From contig NZ_JAAOIE010000002.1 in assembly GCF_011326755.1 (NCBI RefSeq), forward strand, positions 768,069-832,068: a stretch of 64,000 bases of DNA, read 5' to 3'. The DNA comes from Cochlodiniinecator piscidefendens. Lineage in GTDB: Bacteria > Pseudomonadota > Alphaproteobacteria > Rhodobacterales > Rhodobacteraceae. The position numbers were made by a program, and so were the translations under genes. Under the pieces are notes generated by a model. The model worked only from the letters and a program-made list of their open reading frames with translations, did no database searches and was not told the origin of the DNA. Positions 39,801 to 48,260 of this stretch are shown one piece after another (position 1 is the first letter of the stretch; each line of letters begins with the position of its first letter).

Positions 39801-40101
39801 TGGCAGCCGGGCCGCGTACAATCATTGGGTAGCTCGAAGCGACCATTGTATTGAGGTGTCATATCTAACGCGATTGAAGCCCATCACAGCCGAATTCCAC
39901 TTCTTATAGATACCGCCAATAATCTCTTAAACAGCTGGCAGCCTAATGTGTTGATGTAGTGACTTTCAGCTCTGAAACGCCCCCTCCTAATGGAGAGGGA
40001 ACATTCTGTGACGGTTCAAATTTAACATGGGAATTGAGTTAACACCTCAGGTGTTTTTTCTACTCAATTCAGCGTTCGCAAAGAGAACCTATTATGCGTA
40101 A
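39801..40101. other. Decayed intergenic DNA after the integrase stub
   Basis: About 300 bases without a recognisable gene. A short minus-strand open stretch near 39810-39905 could be a transposase remnant but matches nothing I know. No second copy of the tRNA 3' end was found. The stretch ends in a hairpin before the convergent tdm gene. Confidence 0.5.
40031..40070 (+). terminator. Nested hairpin/terminator
   Basis: AACACC / GGTGTT with a 3-base loop and six T residues forms a compact terminator. It is enclosed by a perfect 9-bp inverted repeat GAATTGAGT (40031-40039) / ACTCAATTC (40062-40070). It lies just 3' of the minus-strand tdm gene. Confidence 0.6.
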
Positions 40102-42471
40102 TTAAGACCTCGGTCGTGTCTTTTGCGGGTCGTAATGGGAAAGAGGGACCACTGTGGCTGGAAGGCGTTTTTGATGCCCATCGAGTTTGCCAATTTCAAC
40201 CTGAGTGCCGACCGCATAATGCGTCACATCCACCCGAGCCAGCGCAATATTTTTACCCAATATCGGCGAACGCATGGACGACGTTACCTCACCGATCTGA
40301 GCGCGACCAATATGCACACAATCACCGTGCGCCACATCGACCGCACCATCAATATCCAGACCAACCAATTTACGCGCAGGCGTTTCCTTACGCCGAATCA
40401 AAGCTTCACGCCCGATGAAGTCATCTGTCTTAGACTTGAGCGGCACTGTAAAACCGATCCCAGCTTCAAAAGGGTCTGTTTGATCGCTAAAATCATACCC
40501 AGCGAAAATCAAACCAGCCTCAATCCTAACCATATCCAACGCCTCCAAACCCATCGGCCGAATGCCGTGGTCTTGACCTGCGTCCCACACAGCATCAAAA
40601 ACTTCGCCCGCGTGCTTCGGATGGCAAAATATTTCATAACCTAATTCGCCAGTGTAACCAGTTCGGCTTACGACGATAGGAATACCATGGTCATTGCCAA
40701 TCCGGGCCGGGGTAAAACGGAACCAATCGAGGTCTTCAAAATTTGGTTGATGCGGCGCTGTCCAGACGACTTTTTTCAGCAAGTCCCTGCTTTCTGGGCC
40801 CTGGATTGCAATGTTGTGCTGCATATCCGTAGAAGCACGCACAAGAACTTTAAGGCCCAATTCTTCTGCTTTTTCGCGGATCCACTCTCCGCCGTAGTCA
40901 GAACCACCAATCCAGCGAAAGTTATCTTTGCCCAATCGGAATACGGTGCCGTCATCGATCATGCCGCCATGCGGGTAACACATCGCCGAATACACAACGC
41001 CCCCGACCGGAAGAGTTTTCATGTTGCGCGTAAAGACATATTGGCAAAGGGCCTCGCTATCGGGTCCAGTGATTTCGAATTTACGCAGTGGGCTAAGGTC
41101 CAACACAACACACTTCTGACGGCATGCGTGGTATTCTTCGATCGGACCTGCGGTGGATGTGCAATTGGCCAACCAGAACCCATTATACTCGATGAAATTC
41201 TCGGTGAACCGGGCGAACCGGTCATGAAATCCTGTTTCTTTTGTCATTTGGGGTTCCGCATCTGGGGTGGGACGAAAAGCGATAGAACGCTGAAAGGACT
41301 CATTGCCACTATATACGCGCACGTGAATATCTGTGGGGTTCCAACCATTGGCTGCTGAAGTGTCATCAGGACACGCAGAACTGACGCAAACAACATCAGT
41401 CAACGCACGAAGAAGAACGTAATCGCCAGGGCGAGACCATGGCTCATCCGAAGTTAATACCCCATGTTCATCCAGCGCGGTATTAAAGAAGAAGTTTGCA
41501 GCCATCCAACCGGCACGTGGAGTGACGCCATGATTAGCCAAAGCAGCATTGAAATTATCTGAACAATTGATGTGCCCCGGATAACCGATATCGTCATAAT
41601 ACTTTGCAGTACATGCCAACGCAAAGGAGTCATGCCGCCCACACGTGTCTTGAATTACTTCGACCAGTGGTATCATTTCCTGGTCATAGTATTTTGCATG
41701 CAGACCCGGCATTGCATAATTATGGTGTAAAACAGTACGCGTCGTGGTGACATCCAGCGGATGCTCAATCCCTTTATCCAGCTTACGTGCAGAAAAGCAC
41801 TGAAAATCCGTACATTGGCGGCCATCCACATCTTGAACCTGAATATAGTCCCCTGCTTTGACAAAAAACGTTTCCGCCGTTGCTGAGTGTACCCGGATAC
41901 TTTGCAAAGGTTCAGCGAGAGGATCGGGCAACTCGAACTTGGGCCGCCCCGTCAGAACAGCGCGGCGTACATAAATGGTTAGAGGTGTTGCCGTATTTTG
42001 CCGCTCAAAATCCATCACATCACCGGGGGCCGTAATGATCGCATGGCATTCTTCATGAACGGTGAATGTTTCAGTCGTCTTGGCCGCCGTGTTTTCGTCG
42101 AAAAAGGATACTGCAGTTGCGCTTGCAACATCTAAGCCCCGGGCTTCTATACCCAACCTCAGACTGCGCATGGACTTATTACTTGTGGCCAGCAAAGACT
42201 GTAGTCCGACTGCCGCACCGGTATCAGTTGCACCTATGTATCCAGCGTCGAACCGACCGCTAGGATCGGCGCAAGCAATTTCGCACGTCTGGCCGCCTTC
42301 AGAATTTTCGCACTCTAAACGATCCCCCGGCTCTAACCGTATTAAAATTGCGCTTGCGCCATCTACGACATAGCGCTCTGTCCCCGGGGGCATGGAGAAC
42401 ACTGTTGGTTCTATAACAACACTCGGCTTTGGCGGGCCACCAATCACATTGGGATATTCAGAATCCAACAT
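40102..42471 (-). CDS. tdm: Trimethylamine N-oxide demethylase (DUF1989-GcvT fusion)
   Basis: Cleaves TMAO to dimethylamine and formaldehyde, the latter captured on tetrahydrofolate. 789 residues: an N-terminal DUF1989 metal-binding region (about 20-390) with conserved Cys in GRQCTDFQCFS, DTCGRHDSF and VSSACPDDTSAANGWNP, and a C-terminal aminomethyltransferase-like domain (about 410-785; YHACRQKCVVLDLSPLRKFEITGPD; SRTGYTGELGYEIFC; GLEALDMVRIEAGLIFAGYD). This fusion next to tmm is the characterised roseobacter Tdm. GAGG eight bases upstream supports the start. Dimethylamine-processing genes (dmm, gmaS, mgs) are not in the window. Confidence 0.93.
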   Translation of the reverse strand: MLDSEYPNVIGGPPKPSVVIEPTVFSMPPGTERYVVDGASAILIRLEPGDRLECENSEGGQTCEIACADPSGRFDAGYIGATDTGAAVGLQSLLATSNKSMRSLRLGIEARGLDVASATAVSFFDENTAAKTTETFTVHEECHAIITAPGDVMDFERQNTATPLTIYVRRAVLTGRPKFELPDPLAEPLQSIRVHSATAETFFVKAGDYIQVQDVDGRQCTDFQCFSARKLDKGIEHPLDVTTTRTVLHHNYAMPGLHAKYYDQEMIPLVEVIQDTCGRHDSFALACTAKYYDDIGYPGHINCSDNFNAALANHGVTPRAGWMAANFFFNTALDEHGVLTSDEPWSRPGDYVLLRALTDVVCVSSACPDDTSAANGWNPTDIHVRVYSGNESFQRSIAFRPTPDAEPQMTKETGFHDRFARFTENFIEYNGFWLANCTSTAGPIEEYHACRQKCVVLDLSPLRKFEITGPDSEALCQYVFTRNMKTLPVGGVVYSAMCYPHGGMIDDGTVFRLGKDNFRWIGGSDYGGEWIREKAEELGLKVLVRASTDMQHNIAIQGPESRDLLKKVVWTAPHQPNFEDLDWFRFTPARIGNDHGIPIVVSRTGYTGELGYEIFCHPKHAGEVFDAVWDAGQDHGIRPMGLEALDMVRIEAGLIFAGYDFSDQTDPFEAGIGFTVPLKSKTDDFIGREALIRRKETPARKLVGLDIDGAVDVAHGDCVHIGRAQIGEVTSSMRSPILGKNIALARVDVTHYAVGTQVEIGKLDGHQKRLPATVVPLSHYDPQKTRPRS

Positions 42472-42510
42472 ATTTTACACCTCTTGAGCGAAACCGATAT
42501 GGCTCTTTTG

Positions 42511-42520
42511 TTGCCACCAA
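42511..42520. promoter_or_regulatory. TTGG-CCAA-type motif upstream of tdm
   Basis: TTGCCACCAA, 40 bp upstream of the tdm start, differs by one base from TTGGCACCAA upstream of the Amt-like gene. Candidate half of a FadR-type regulator operator set. Confidence 0.3.
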
Positions 42521-42713
42521 TTCTATCTTCATGGGCCCCCACGCCCTCGAACGACAAAGCCGCACCTGGGACATATAGGGATTTCGTGTAGTTGCGGGTG
42601 GCGCTCTAATTTAGCAGCCCAATCATGACCTGCTATCTACAAAAAAGAACGCCACTTCGCATAAAGAAGCAAACGGCCCAAAGATGCCCCTTGCTTCCCT
42701 AAATTTTATTACC

Positions 42714-44063
42714 TTAGTTCTGAAGGTAGGCTTCCATGCTGTCATCGAGCGCCTCTTTCCAAGGCGTATGATGAACAGGGGCCGTGGTACCGGTAATGAC
42801 TGACTTGTAGCGATTGTTCCGGAAGCCCATGATGTCTTCGGCTTTATGCTTTTTCCATTCAAAGAATGCAGCACAAGCTCCATCGATGTCAAAGCTTGGA
42901 TAATCTGTTTCAGCGACCAGCTCTTTGACATAATCCGCCTGATATTGAATGGCATATTTTATATCGTCATCTGCCTCTTCACGCTCTTCCCGCTCTTTCA
43001 CGTCTGCCATCATGGCATCTTTAGAGACCGTTGAAATGTCGATTTTACCCATGATTGCATCACGTACCCACCAAGCTTGGGCATCAAACATGTTAAAGGT
43101 GAACCATTGGTCCTGCATGCCAAGATAGAACATCTTGGGATTATGTGCATAGACGACACCTTTATAAAGCTCCGCTGCAGCGAGGCGATTAGCCGTTTTC
43201 AAGCGCAGATTATCGGGAAGGAAGCTAAAGTAATGTTTGTACCCTGTGCACAAGATAATTGCATCTACGTCTTTAGTGGTCCCGTCTGAGAAGAAAACTG
43301 TATTCCCCTCGACCTTCTGCATGGCAGGTTTTTCTTCCCAGTTGTCAGGCCAGTTAAATCCCATCGGCGCTGAGCGGTAGCAGCTGGTAACAGTCTTAGC
43401 ACCATATTTCCAACACTGAGAACCAATATCCTCCGCAGAATAGGAAGAGCCCACAACCAAAATATCTTTACCCGAGAATTCACGTGCGTCGCGGAAATCA
43501 TGCGCATGCACAAGGCGGCCGTTGAATGCCTCAAAGCCCTCGTAATAGGGAACATTCGGCGTTGAGAAATGACCCGAAGCGCAAATCACGTGATCGAATT
43601 CTTCCGAAGTTGTACTGTCAATGTTGTGATCATGCACAGTAACGGTGAACTTAGCGGTCTTTTCATCATAGTTAACCCAGCGCACCGCATGATTGAAACG
43701 AATCCAATCCCGAACATTCGCCTTCAAAACGCGGCCTTCAATGTAATCAAACAAAACTGCGCGTGGTGGGTAAGATGCAATCTGTTTGCCGAAATGCTCT
43801 TCAAATGAATAATCGGCGAACTCAAGCCCCTCTTTTGGACCATTGGACCAAAGGTAGCGATACATTGAACAATGCACTGGCTCACCATTTTCATCCAAAC
43901 CTGTGCGCCAAGTATAATTCCAAAGGCCACCCCAGTTGTCCTGCTTTTCATAACAGACAACTTCCGGGATCTCCTCGCCCTTTTCTGCAGCGGATTGAAA
44001 GGCGCGCAGCTGTGCCAGACCAGAGGGTCCTGCTCCGATAATCGCGATACGCTTATTGGTCAT
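42714..44063 (-). CDS. tmm: Trimethylamine monooxygenase
   Basis: Flavin-containing monooxygenase that oxidises trimethylamine to TMAO with NADPH and O2. 449 residues: FAD-binding [15 protein letters not shown] (G10-G15), the FMO signature [12 protein letters not shown] near residue 180, the NADPH site [14 protein letters not shown] near residue 204, and [13 protein letters not shown]. Bacterial Tmm from roseobacters has this length and these motifs. GGAG six to seven bases upstream. It lies upstream of tdm on the same strand (242-bp gap), so product and next substrate match. Confidence 0.96.
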   Translation of the reverse strand: MTNKRIAIIGAGPSGLAQLRAFQSAAEKGEEIPEVVCYEKQDNWGGLWNYTWRTGLDENGEPVHCSMYRYLWSNGPKEGLEFADYSFEEHFGKQIASYPPRAVLFDYIEGRVLKANVRDWIRFNHAVRWVNYDEKTAKFTVTVHDHNIDSTTSEEFDHVICASGHFSTPNVPYYEGFEAFNGRLVHAHDFRDAREFSGKDILVVGSSYSAEDIGSQCWKYGAKTVTSCYRSAPMGFNWPDNWEEKPAMQKVEGNTVFFSDGTTKDVDAIILCTGYKHYFSFLPDNLRLKTANRLAAAELYKGVVYAHNPKMFYLGMQDQWFTFNMFDAQAWWVRDAIMGKIDISTVSKDAMMADVKEREEREEADDDIKYAIQYQADYVKELVAETDYPSFDIDGACAAFFEWKKHKAEDIMGFRNNRYKSVITGTTAPVHHTPWKEALDDSMEAYLQN

Positions 44064-44120
44064 CGTTGTCTCCGTGTTGGTTCTATATTGGCTCTATTGG
44101 CTTAAACCACTTGATTATAT

Positions 44121-44130
44121 TTGGTACCAC
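44121..44130. promoter_or_regulatory. TTGGTACCA motif between tmm and the binding-protein-like gene
   Basis: TTGGTACCAC in the 159-bp divergent region, 58 bp upstream of tmm. Similar motifs occur upstream of tdm and the Amt-like gene; a FadR-type regulator gene lies within the same block. Confidence 0.35.
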
Positions 44131-44222
44131 AGAGTCAAGTTACTTTCTTAATAGGAAAAAAATATACGTAAGGAGCAAAGGTTGATCAGACACAGCTTTT
44201 ATTTTTGACTTGATTGGTTTGA

Positions 44223-45527
44223 GTGGTAAACAGAGACATGCTAACGTCCAGTTTCGCGTACCGTATTGCCATGTCATCTCTGCTCCCGAATGATCAAGTC
44301 GGGACCGATGAAGCCATAAAAATAGGCTTTTTAGCCCCTCTTTCGGGGGACGTAAGCTCTTGGGGGTTGCCTGGTTTAAATGGATGCAGGTTGTGGCAAG
44401 ATTGGCTGAACCAAGCAGGCGGCTTACTCATTGGAGCACGCCGATATCCTGTAGAGATTGTCCCTTTTGATTGTGGATACGACGCTGACCGCGCCATGGC
44501 AGGTGCCCGGCATTTGGTCCAGTCAGAAAACGTCAAGCTCCTGATGATGCTCGGCGGCGACACACTAACCAAAGCGCGAAGGTTTCTCACTGAGAACAAA
44601 GTGCTCACCTCGACATTGCTGCCGAGCGACCTATCACCTGACACGAGATACCTGATTTCGCCCTCTGAAGTGCATCCCTTGTACAATGTTACTGGGGTTG
44701 ATTGGCTCGCGCGCAACCACCAATCTGTCCGCCGCGTTGCTCTGTGCAGCCAGAAAGATGCACTTGGTCTACCTTCAATTGCAACCTATCGCGCAGCTTT
44801 TGAGGCCGCCGGCATTAACGTGGTTAAAGATGTGCTATACGACCCTGACAACATCAGCGTTGCAGATATCGTTCAACCAATGCTGGATACGAAACCAGAT
44901 CTAATCTGTTGGTGCACAAGCTACACGCCAATGGTCAACGAGATGACGGAATACGCGCATGCGCAAGGCTATGATGGTAAAATCATGTCCTGCACCCTAG
45001 ACGATTATCAACGTCTCGTCGCACGCACCTCAATGGAATTCATGGAAGGAACCATTTTCCAATTCCCCGATTTCGACGATCCCAAACTTGCGCGCAATTC
45101 CACATTTGTGAACAAGCCCAGCACGTTTTTCAAAGAATACAACACCCGCTATCCAGGCACCTGGAGCGCGGTAAGCTGGGAATACGTCGCGATTTTGGAC
45201 ATATGGCAAGCAGCCGTCGAAAAGGTCGCGTCAGTTCATCCGGTTTCGGTCATGGCCACAATGAAACAAATGGACCCAGTTACCCATGCATTCGGCCCAG
45301 CGCGCTGGTGGGGCGAAAGCGTTTTTGGTATTGATAACGCATTAATCGGTGATTGGCCCGTAGTGACAATTCAGTCAGGAAAAGCGCGCATTACTGAGTT
45401 TGTTTCTATTTCCGACTGGCTTGACAAGCACGAAAAACTGTTCCGGCATCATATGAAGCAAATGGGGCAACTATGGCAACAACGCATTGAAAACCCAGAG
45501 CAAATGGCAACTGCAATTTTTGGCTAG
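44223..45527 (+). CDS. Type I periplasmic-binding-fold protein without signal peptide (AmiC/branched-chain receptor-like)
   Basis: 434 residues of the Peripla_BP_6 fold (IKIGFLAPLSGDVSSWGLPGLNGCRLWQDWLNQAGG; LLMMLGGDT; SWEYVAILDIWQAAVEKV). Receptors of this family normally start with a signal peptide; here the N-terminus is polar, an in-frame stop (TGA 44220-44222) precedes the GTG at 44223, and no upstream extension is possible. A cytosolic ligand sensor in the manner of AmiC is therefore the likely role, perhaps sensing a methylated amine. Starts at ATG 44238 or 44271 are also possible; no strong ribosome site fits any of them. Divergent from tmm; no ABC permease genes nearby. Confidence 0.8.
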   Translation: MVNRDMLTSSFAYRIAMSSLLPNDQVGTDEAIKIGFLAPLSGDVSSWGLPGLNGCRLWQDWLNQAGGLLIGARRYPVEIVPFDCGYDADRAMAGARHLVQSENVKLLMMLGGDTLTKARRFLTENKVLTSTLLPSDLSPDTRYLISPSEVHPLYNVTGVDWLARNHQSVRRVALCSQKDALGLPSIATYRAAFEAAGINVVKDVLYDPDNISVADIVQPMLDTKPDLICWCTSYTPMVNEMTEYAHAQGYDGKIMSCTLDDYQRLVARTSMEFMEGTIFQFPDFDDPKLARNSTFVNKPSTFFKEYNTRYPGTWSAVSWEYVAILDIWQAAVEKVASVHPVSVMATMKQMDPVTHAFGPARWWGESVFGIDNALIGDWPVVTIQSGKARITEFVSISDWLDKHEKLFRHHMKQMGQLWQQRIENPEQMATAIFG

Positions 45528-45541
45528 GCGCCAGAGTGTGT

Positions 45542-46261
45542 TTAACTTTCGTGCATAAAGAGCTTTTGCTCCTCCACAAGGTGCAACTTGGTAATTTCAA
45601 CAGCAGCCTCTAAATCACGCGCTGCGATCGCATTAAACAACGAGTTAAACCGCGTTTGAAAATCTTGGATGCGATCCGGTGTTAGATGCTTTCGCATCAA
45701 AGCCGTACGGAAGCTTTGGCGACACGCTTCAATTATCATTTCATAGCACGATTCCAACAAAGGATTACGCGTTGCTTGTGCAATCTGCCGATAGAATTCC
45801 TCTTCGAGCCGAATAAATTCGTTCAAATCTGTTCGGACGGCTTCAATCTGTACAATAGTCTTCGATAATCGATCAAGTTGCTTTGGCGTCATATTCATCA
45901 CAGCCAACCGTGTCATTTCTGGCTCAATGATTGAACGAACAATCAAATGGTCCAAGGGGCTGGATCGCTCCCCGACAGACCCAGGGATTGGGGCCTCGAT
46001 CTGCTCTGTTTGAAATATAACAAAACTTCCGCTGCCCTGTCGGCGACGTATCATCTTGCGCATTTCCAAAACATCCAACGCTTCGCGGACGGTATTGCGC
46101 GAAACACCAAGTTCGGCCGCGAGCGCGCGTTCACTCGGTAACCTTGACGCTGTCGGATATTCGCCTGACTGTATTCGGCCAAAAAGCGTACCCATAACGA
46201 TACGAACCGTTTCACCGATAGCCTGACCTTCTGAGAGATCAACATTTATTGTCTGGCTCAT
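45542..46261 (-). CDS. FadR-type GntR transcriptional regulator (FCD domain)
   Basis: 239 residues: an N-terminal winged HTH (about 15-80; RLPSERALAAELGVSRNTVREALDVLEMRKMIRRRQGSGSFV) and a C-terminal all-helical FCD ligand domain (EEEFYRQIAQATRNPLLESCYEMI; LHLVEEQ). It lies in the middle of the amine block, convergent with the binding-protein-like gene (14-bp gap) and downstream of the Amt-like gene, so it probably controls this block. Effector unknown. Confidence 0.9.
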   Translation of the reverse strand: MSQTINVDLSEGQAIGETVRIVMGTLFGRIQSGEYPTASRLPSERALAAELGVSRNTVREALDVLEMRKMIRRRQGSGSFVIFQTEQIEAPIPGSVGERSSPLDHLIVRSIIEPEMTRLAVMNMTPKQLDRLSKTIVQIEAVRTDLNEFIRLEEEFYRQIAQATRNPLLESCYEMIIEACRQSFRTALMRKHLTPDRIQDFQTRFNSLFNAIAARDLEAAVEITKLHLVEEQKLFMHES

Positions 46262-46346
46262 TTAATGCTCCGCCGCCATTTGGCGCATCTTTAAATTATA
46301 TACTATCGCAATTTGTGTTGGAAGTTCAAGCTACCGACACGACAGA

Positions 46347-46374
46347 AGGCCCCAGCATGAGCTAACTGGGGCCT
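46347..46374 (-). terminator. Hairpin after the Amt-like gene
   Basis: AGGCCCCAG / CTGGGGCCT, a 9-bp perfect stem with a 10-base loop, 26 bp downstream of the Amt-like stop on the minus strand. Only a weak T tract follows. Confidence 0.65.
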
Positions 46375-46400
46375 CCTATTCAATTCATATACGACACAGA

Positions 46401-47765
46401 TCAGTTATTGTCGGCGTGGGTAACAACGTCAGGCTCTAGGCCCCAGATTTTTGCATCTAGACCATTGATTTGGTCCTCTTCGCTCACGCGCAACCCAACG
46501 GTTTTTTCAAGGATAACGGACAGGATGAACGCCGTTACGACACCCGTACCGATACAAGTTACAATACCCGCAACCTGCATCATCAAGGAAATCTCACCAT
46601 GCTGGAATGCATAGGCCCCCTCTTCGATGCCAAAGTATCCACCGCGCGGTGTGCCTGCCTTGAATATCCCCAAGACCAACATACCAAAAGTACCACATCC
46701 TAGAAACAATGGGAAAAGCTTGTGTTCATCAATGCCGCGTTTCAGCGTAAATTCATAAACCGCATACGCAACCAGTGGCGCAATTAGACCAACAATGAAG
46801 GCTTCCCATGGCAAATATACGTCAAACCCAGATGCCCCGGCAGCATAACCAGCAAGCGGACCAAGTAAAGTATATGCATAGTTTCCAGACTTATAAGCGA
46901 TAATCAAACCAGTGATCGCACCACCAGCCCAAACCAGAGCATAGTTATTAATTGCAATGCCAACACTTGTGTTCGCCATTGTTACGCTGACAGCCAACGC
47001 TTCGGGATCGAAGAAGAACAAGCAAGACAAGATAACCATTGGCAAGCCCGCAAATATCAACAGCAACCCTGGTGCACACAAACCGATACTCGGCGCAAGA
47101 TAAGCCCTAACACGTGGGTGTGGCGCCATCATACCTGGGCGCGCGCCAAGCTTTAGTGTAAACACCAACGCCATGCCTGCAGGGAACAGGTATACAAAAC
47201 CAACGCCAAAGAAATCGTGAAAACCGGCATTGGTCAAAGGCCCAACAGAGCCCCAAGTCGCATAGCTTAGTGCGGATGAAACGACAGCAGCTACGATACA
47301 TGTGATGAAATAAGCCGAGGCTTTCATTCTCTCTGAAACCGAGAAATGCAGTAGAATATTTATGATCCCTGCAAATGTAGCGAGGAAGAAGATAAAGATC
47401 TGGAAGGTATTCAAGCCTGGGAACGTACCCGGATCGGTTTGATGGGCAAGCGCGTTTGTCAGACCTCCCCCTAGCCACCAATCATTGATTGAATCCATCA
47501 TGGTAGCGCCTTCCATGATGTAATATTGTCCAGCCCAAAGGCCAAAGCCCACCATGTAATATGTAGCGAAACCGAGGAAGAACCCCAGAGTCTTTTCGAT
47601 CGTTGAATTAAACAGGTTCTTGCGCCTAGCGGTTCCGGCATCAATCAGTAGCAGACCAACCACTACCAGTATCGCACCAACAGTTCCTGAGGCGTATAGG
47701 ACGTTTTGCACTAACGAATTTAGTGTGACTTGTCCTGCGTGTATCGCGCTCACGTCGAGAGTCAT
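46401..47765 (-). CDS. Amt-family transporter lacking the twin-histidine pore motif
   Basis: 454 residues, about eleven transmembrane helices. Amt family membership is shown by the C-terminal tail (TVGLRVSEEDQINGLDAKIWG) and by the FSVSERMKASAYF and AGAITGL-like AGGAITGLIIAYKSGNYAY regions. Aligned by eye to E. coli AmtB, the periplasmic Asp160 is kept (GFHDFFGVGFVYL) but the His168 position is Tyr, and the His318 segment reads FPLFLGCGTFG with Phe at the His position. So both pore histidines are missing. In a tmm/tdm block, a methylated-amine substrate is a reasonable guess. The start at 47765 (MTLDVSAI) has AGGGAAAC upstream; an ATG at 47870 would add 35 charged residues. Confidence 0.85.
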   Translation of the reverse strand: MTLDVSAIHAGQVTLNSLVQNVLYASGTVGAILVVVGLLLIDAGTARRKNLFNSTIEKTLGFFLGFATYYMVGFGLWAGQYYIMEGATMMDSINDWWLGGGLTNALAHQTDPGTFPGLNTFQIFIFFLATFAGIINILLHFSVSERMKASAYFITCIVAAVVSSALSYATWGSVGPLTNAGFHDFFGVGFVYLFPAGMALVFTLKLGARPGMMAPHPRVRAYLAPSIGLCAPGLLLIFAGLPMVILSCLFFFDPEALAVSVTMANTSVGIAINNYALVWAGGAITGLIIAYKSGNYAYTLLGPLAGYAAGASGFDVYLPWEAFIVGLIAPLVAYAVYEFTLKRGIDEHKLFPLFLGCGTFGMLVLGIFKAGTPRGGYFGIEEGAYAFQHGEISLMMQVAGIVTCIGTGVVTAFILSVILEKTVGLRVSEEDQINGLDAKIWGLEPDVVTHADNN

Positions 47766-47860
47766 AGTCGTTTCCCTTTTGGTTTCTATTTTTCCATCGC
47801 TCTTTTGGCGATCATTTTTGCGAAACTGGAAGCATCTTAAATACAACCAATATTTCTGCC

Positions 47861-47870
47861 TTGGCACCAA
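47861..47870. promoter_or_regulatory. TTGGCACCAA motif upstream of the Amt-like gene
   Basis: Near-perfect palindrome 96 bp upstream of the Amt-like start; a related TTGGACCAAA follows at 47921-47930. Same type as the motifs upstream of tmm and tdm. Confidence 0.35.
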
Positions 47871-48180
47871 TTAAGACCAAAAACTGAACCAAACAGACGC
47901 ACACAGATCATGAGCCAATATTGGACCAAATCAATCATTTTTTTAATTTTCAGGAAAATTTATTTATTAACAAGGCGATGAAGTGAAAAATACACCCAAA
48001 ATCATGTACTGTATCAGAACCAATTCAGGGATATCTTCCAAATATTATGAGTATTGGTTAACCATTCCAAGATTCGTTGTTCTAGTGGTCGAAGCTCCAA
48101 GTACGTATACAACCCGCCCCGTATCTCGCTTGAAACGACCTATTGAAACCCATCCTCCTCGAATTACGGATCGACTTAAG

Positions 48181-48208
48181 TGTCACATAACTTTTGAGTT
48201 CCCGTCAC
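48181..48208 (+). promoter_or_regulatory. Possible Pho-box repeats upstream of phnC
   Basis: TGTCAC at 48181 and CGTCAC at 48203 are 22 bp apart, i.e. two 11-bp PhoB repeat units, with a poor middle unit. They lie about 55-80 bp upstream of phnC, where phosphate-starvation control is expected. Confidence 0.35.
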
Positions 48209-48260
48209 AAATCCGCAATCGAAAATGATCATCGTCCGCCCCAGAAACTTGGGGATTAAC

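Larger units (their letters stand above)
47766..48260. other. Long intergenic region between the Amt-like gene and phnC
   Basis: About 495 bases between divergent operons. It contains TTGGCACCAA and TTGGACCAAA near the Amt-like gene, TTGGTTAACCA at 48055-48065, and possible Pho-box repeats at 48181-48208 near phnC. A 81-codon open frame at 47983-48228 shows no family features and is not called. Confidence 0.6.

Noticed and set aside
39385..40101. Second attachment site (duplicate of the tRNA-Ser 3' end)
   Set aside because: I looked for a repeat of the last tRNA bases to the right and found none I could support.
40687..41358. 223-codon frame antisense to tdm
   Set aside because: Shadow ORF; tdm on the other strand has conserved domains over this region.
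40102..42471. Calling the DUF1989-GcvT protein a glycine-cleavage T protein
   Set aside because: The N-terminal DUF1989 domain, the length and the tmm neighbour identify TMAO demethylase; gcvP at the right edge is a separate locus.
47983..48228. 81-codon open frame between the Amt-like gene and phnC
   Set aside because: No family features, no good ribosome site, Arg/Thr-rich random composition, and it covers the promoter region of phnC.
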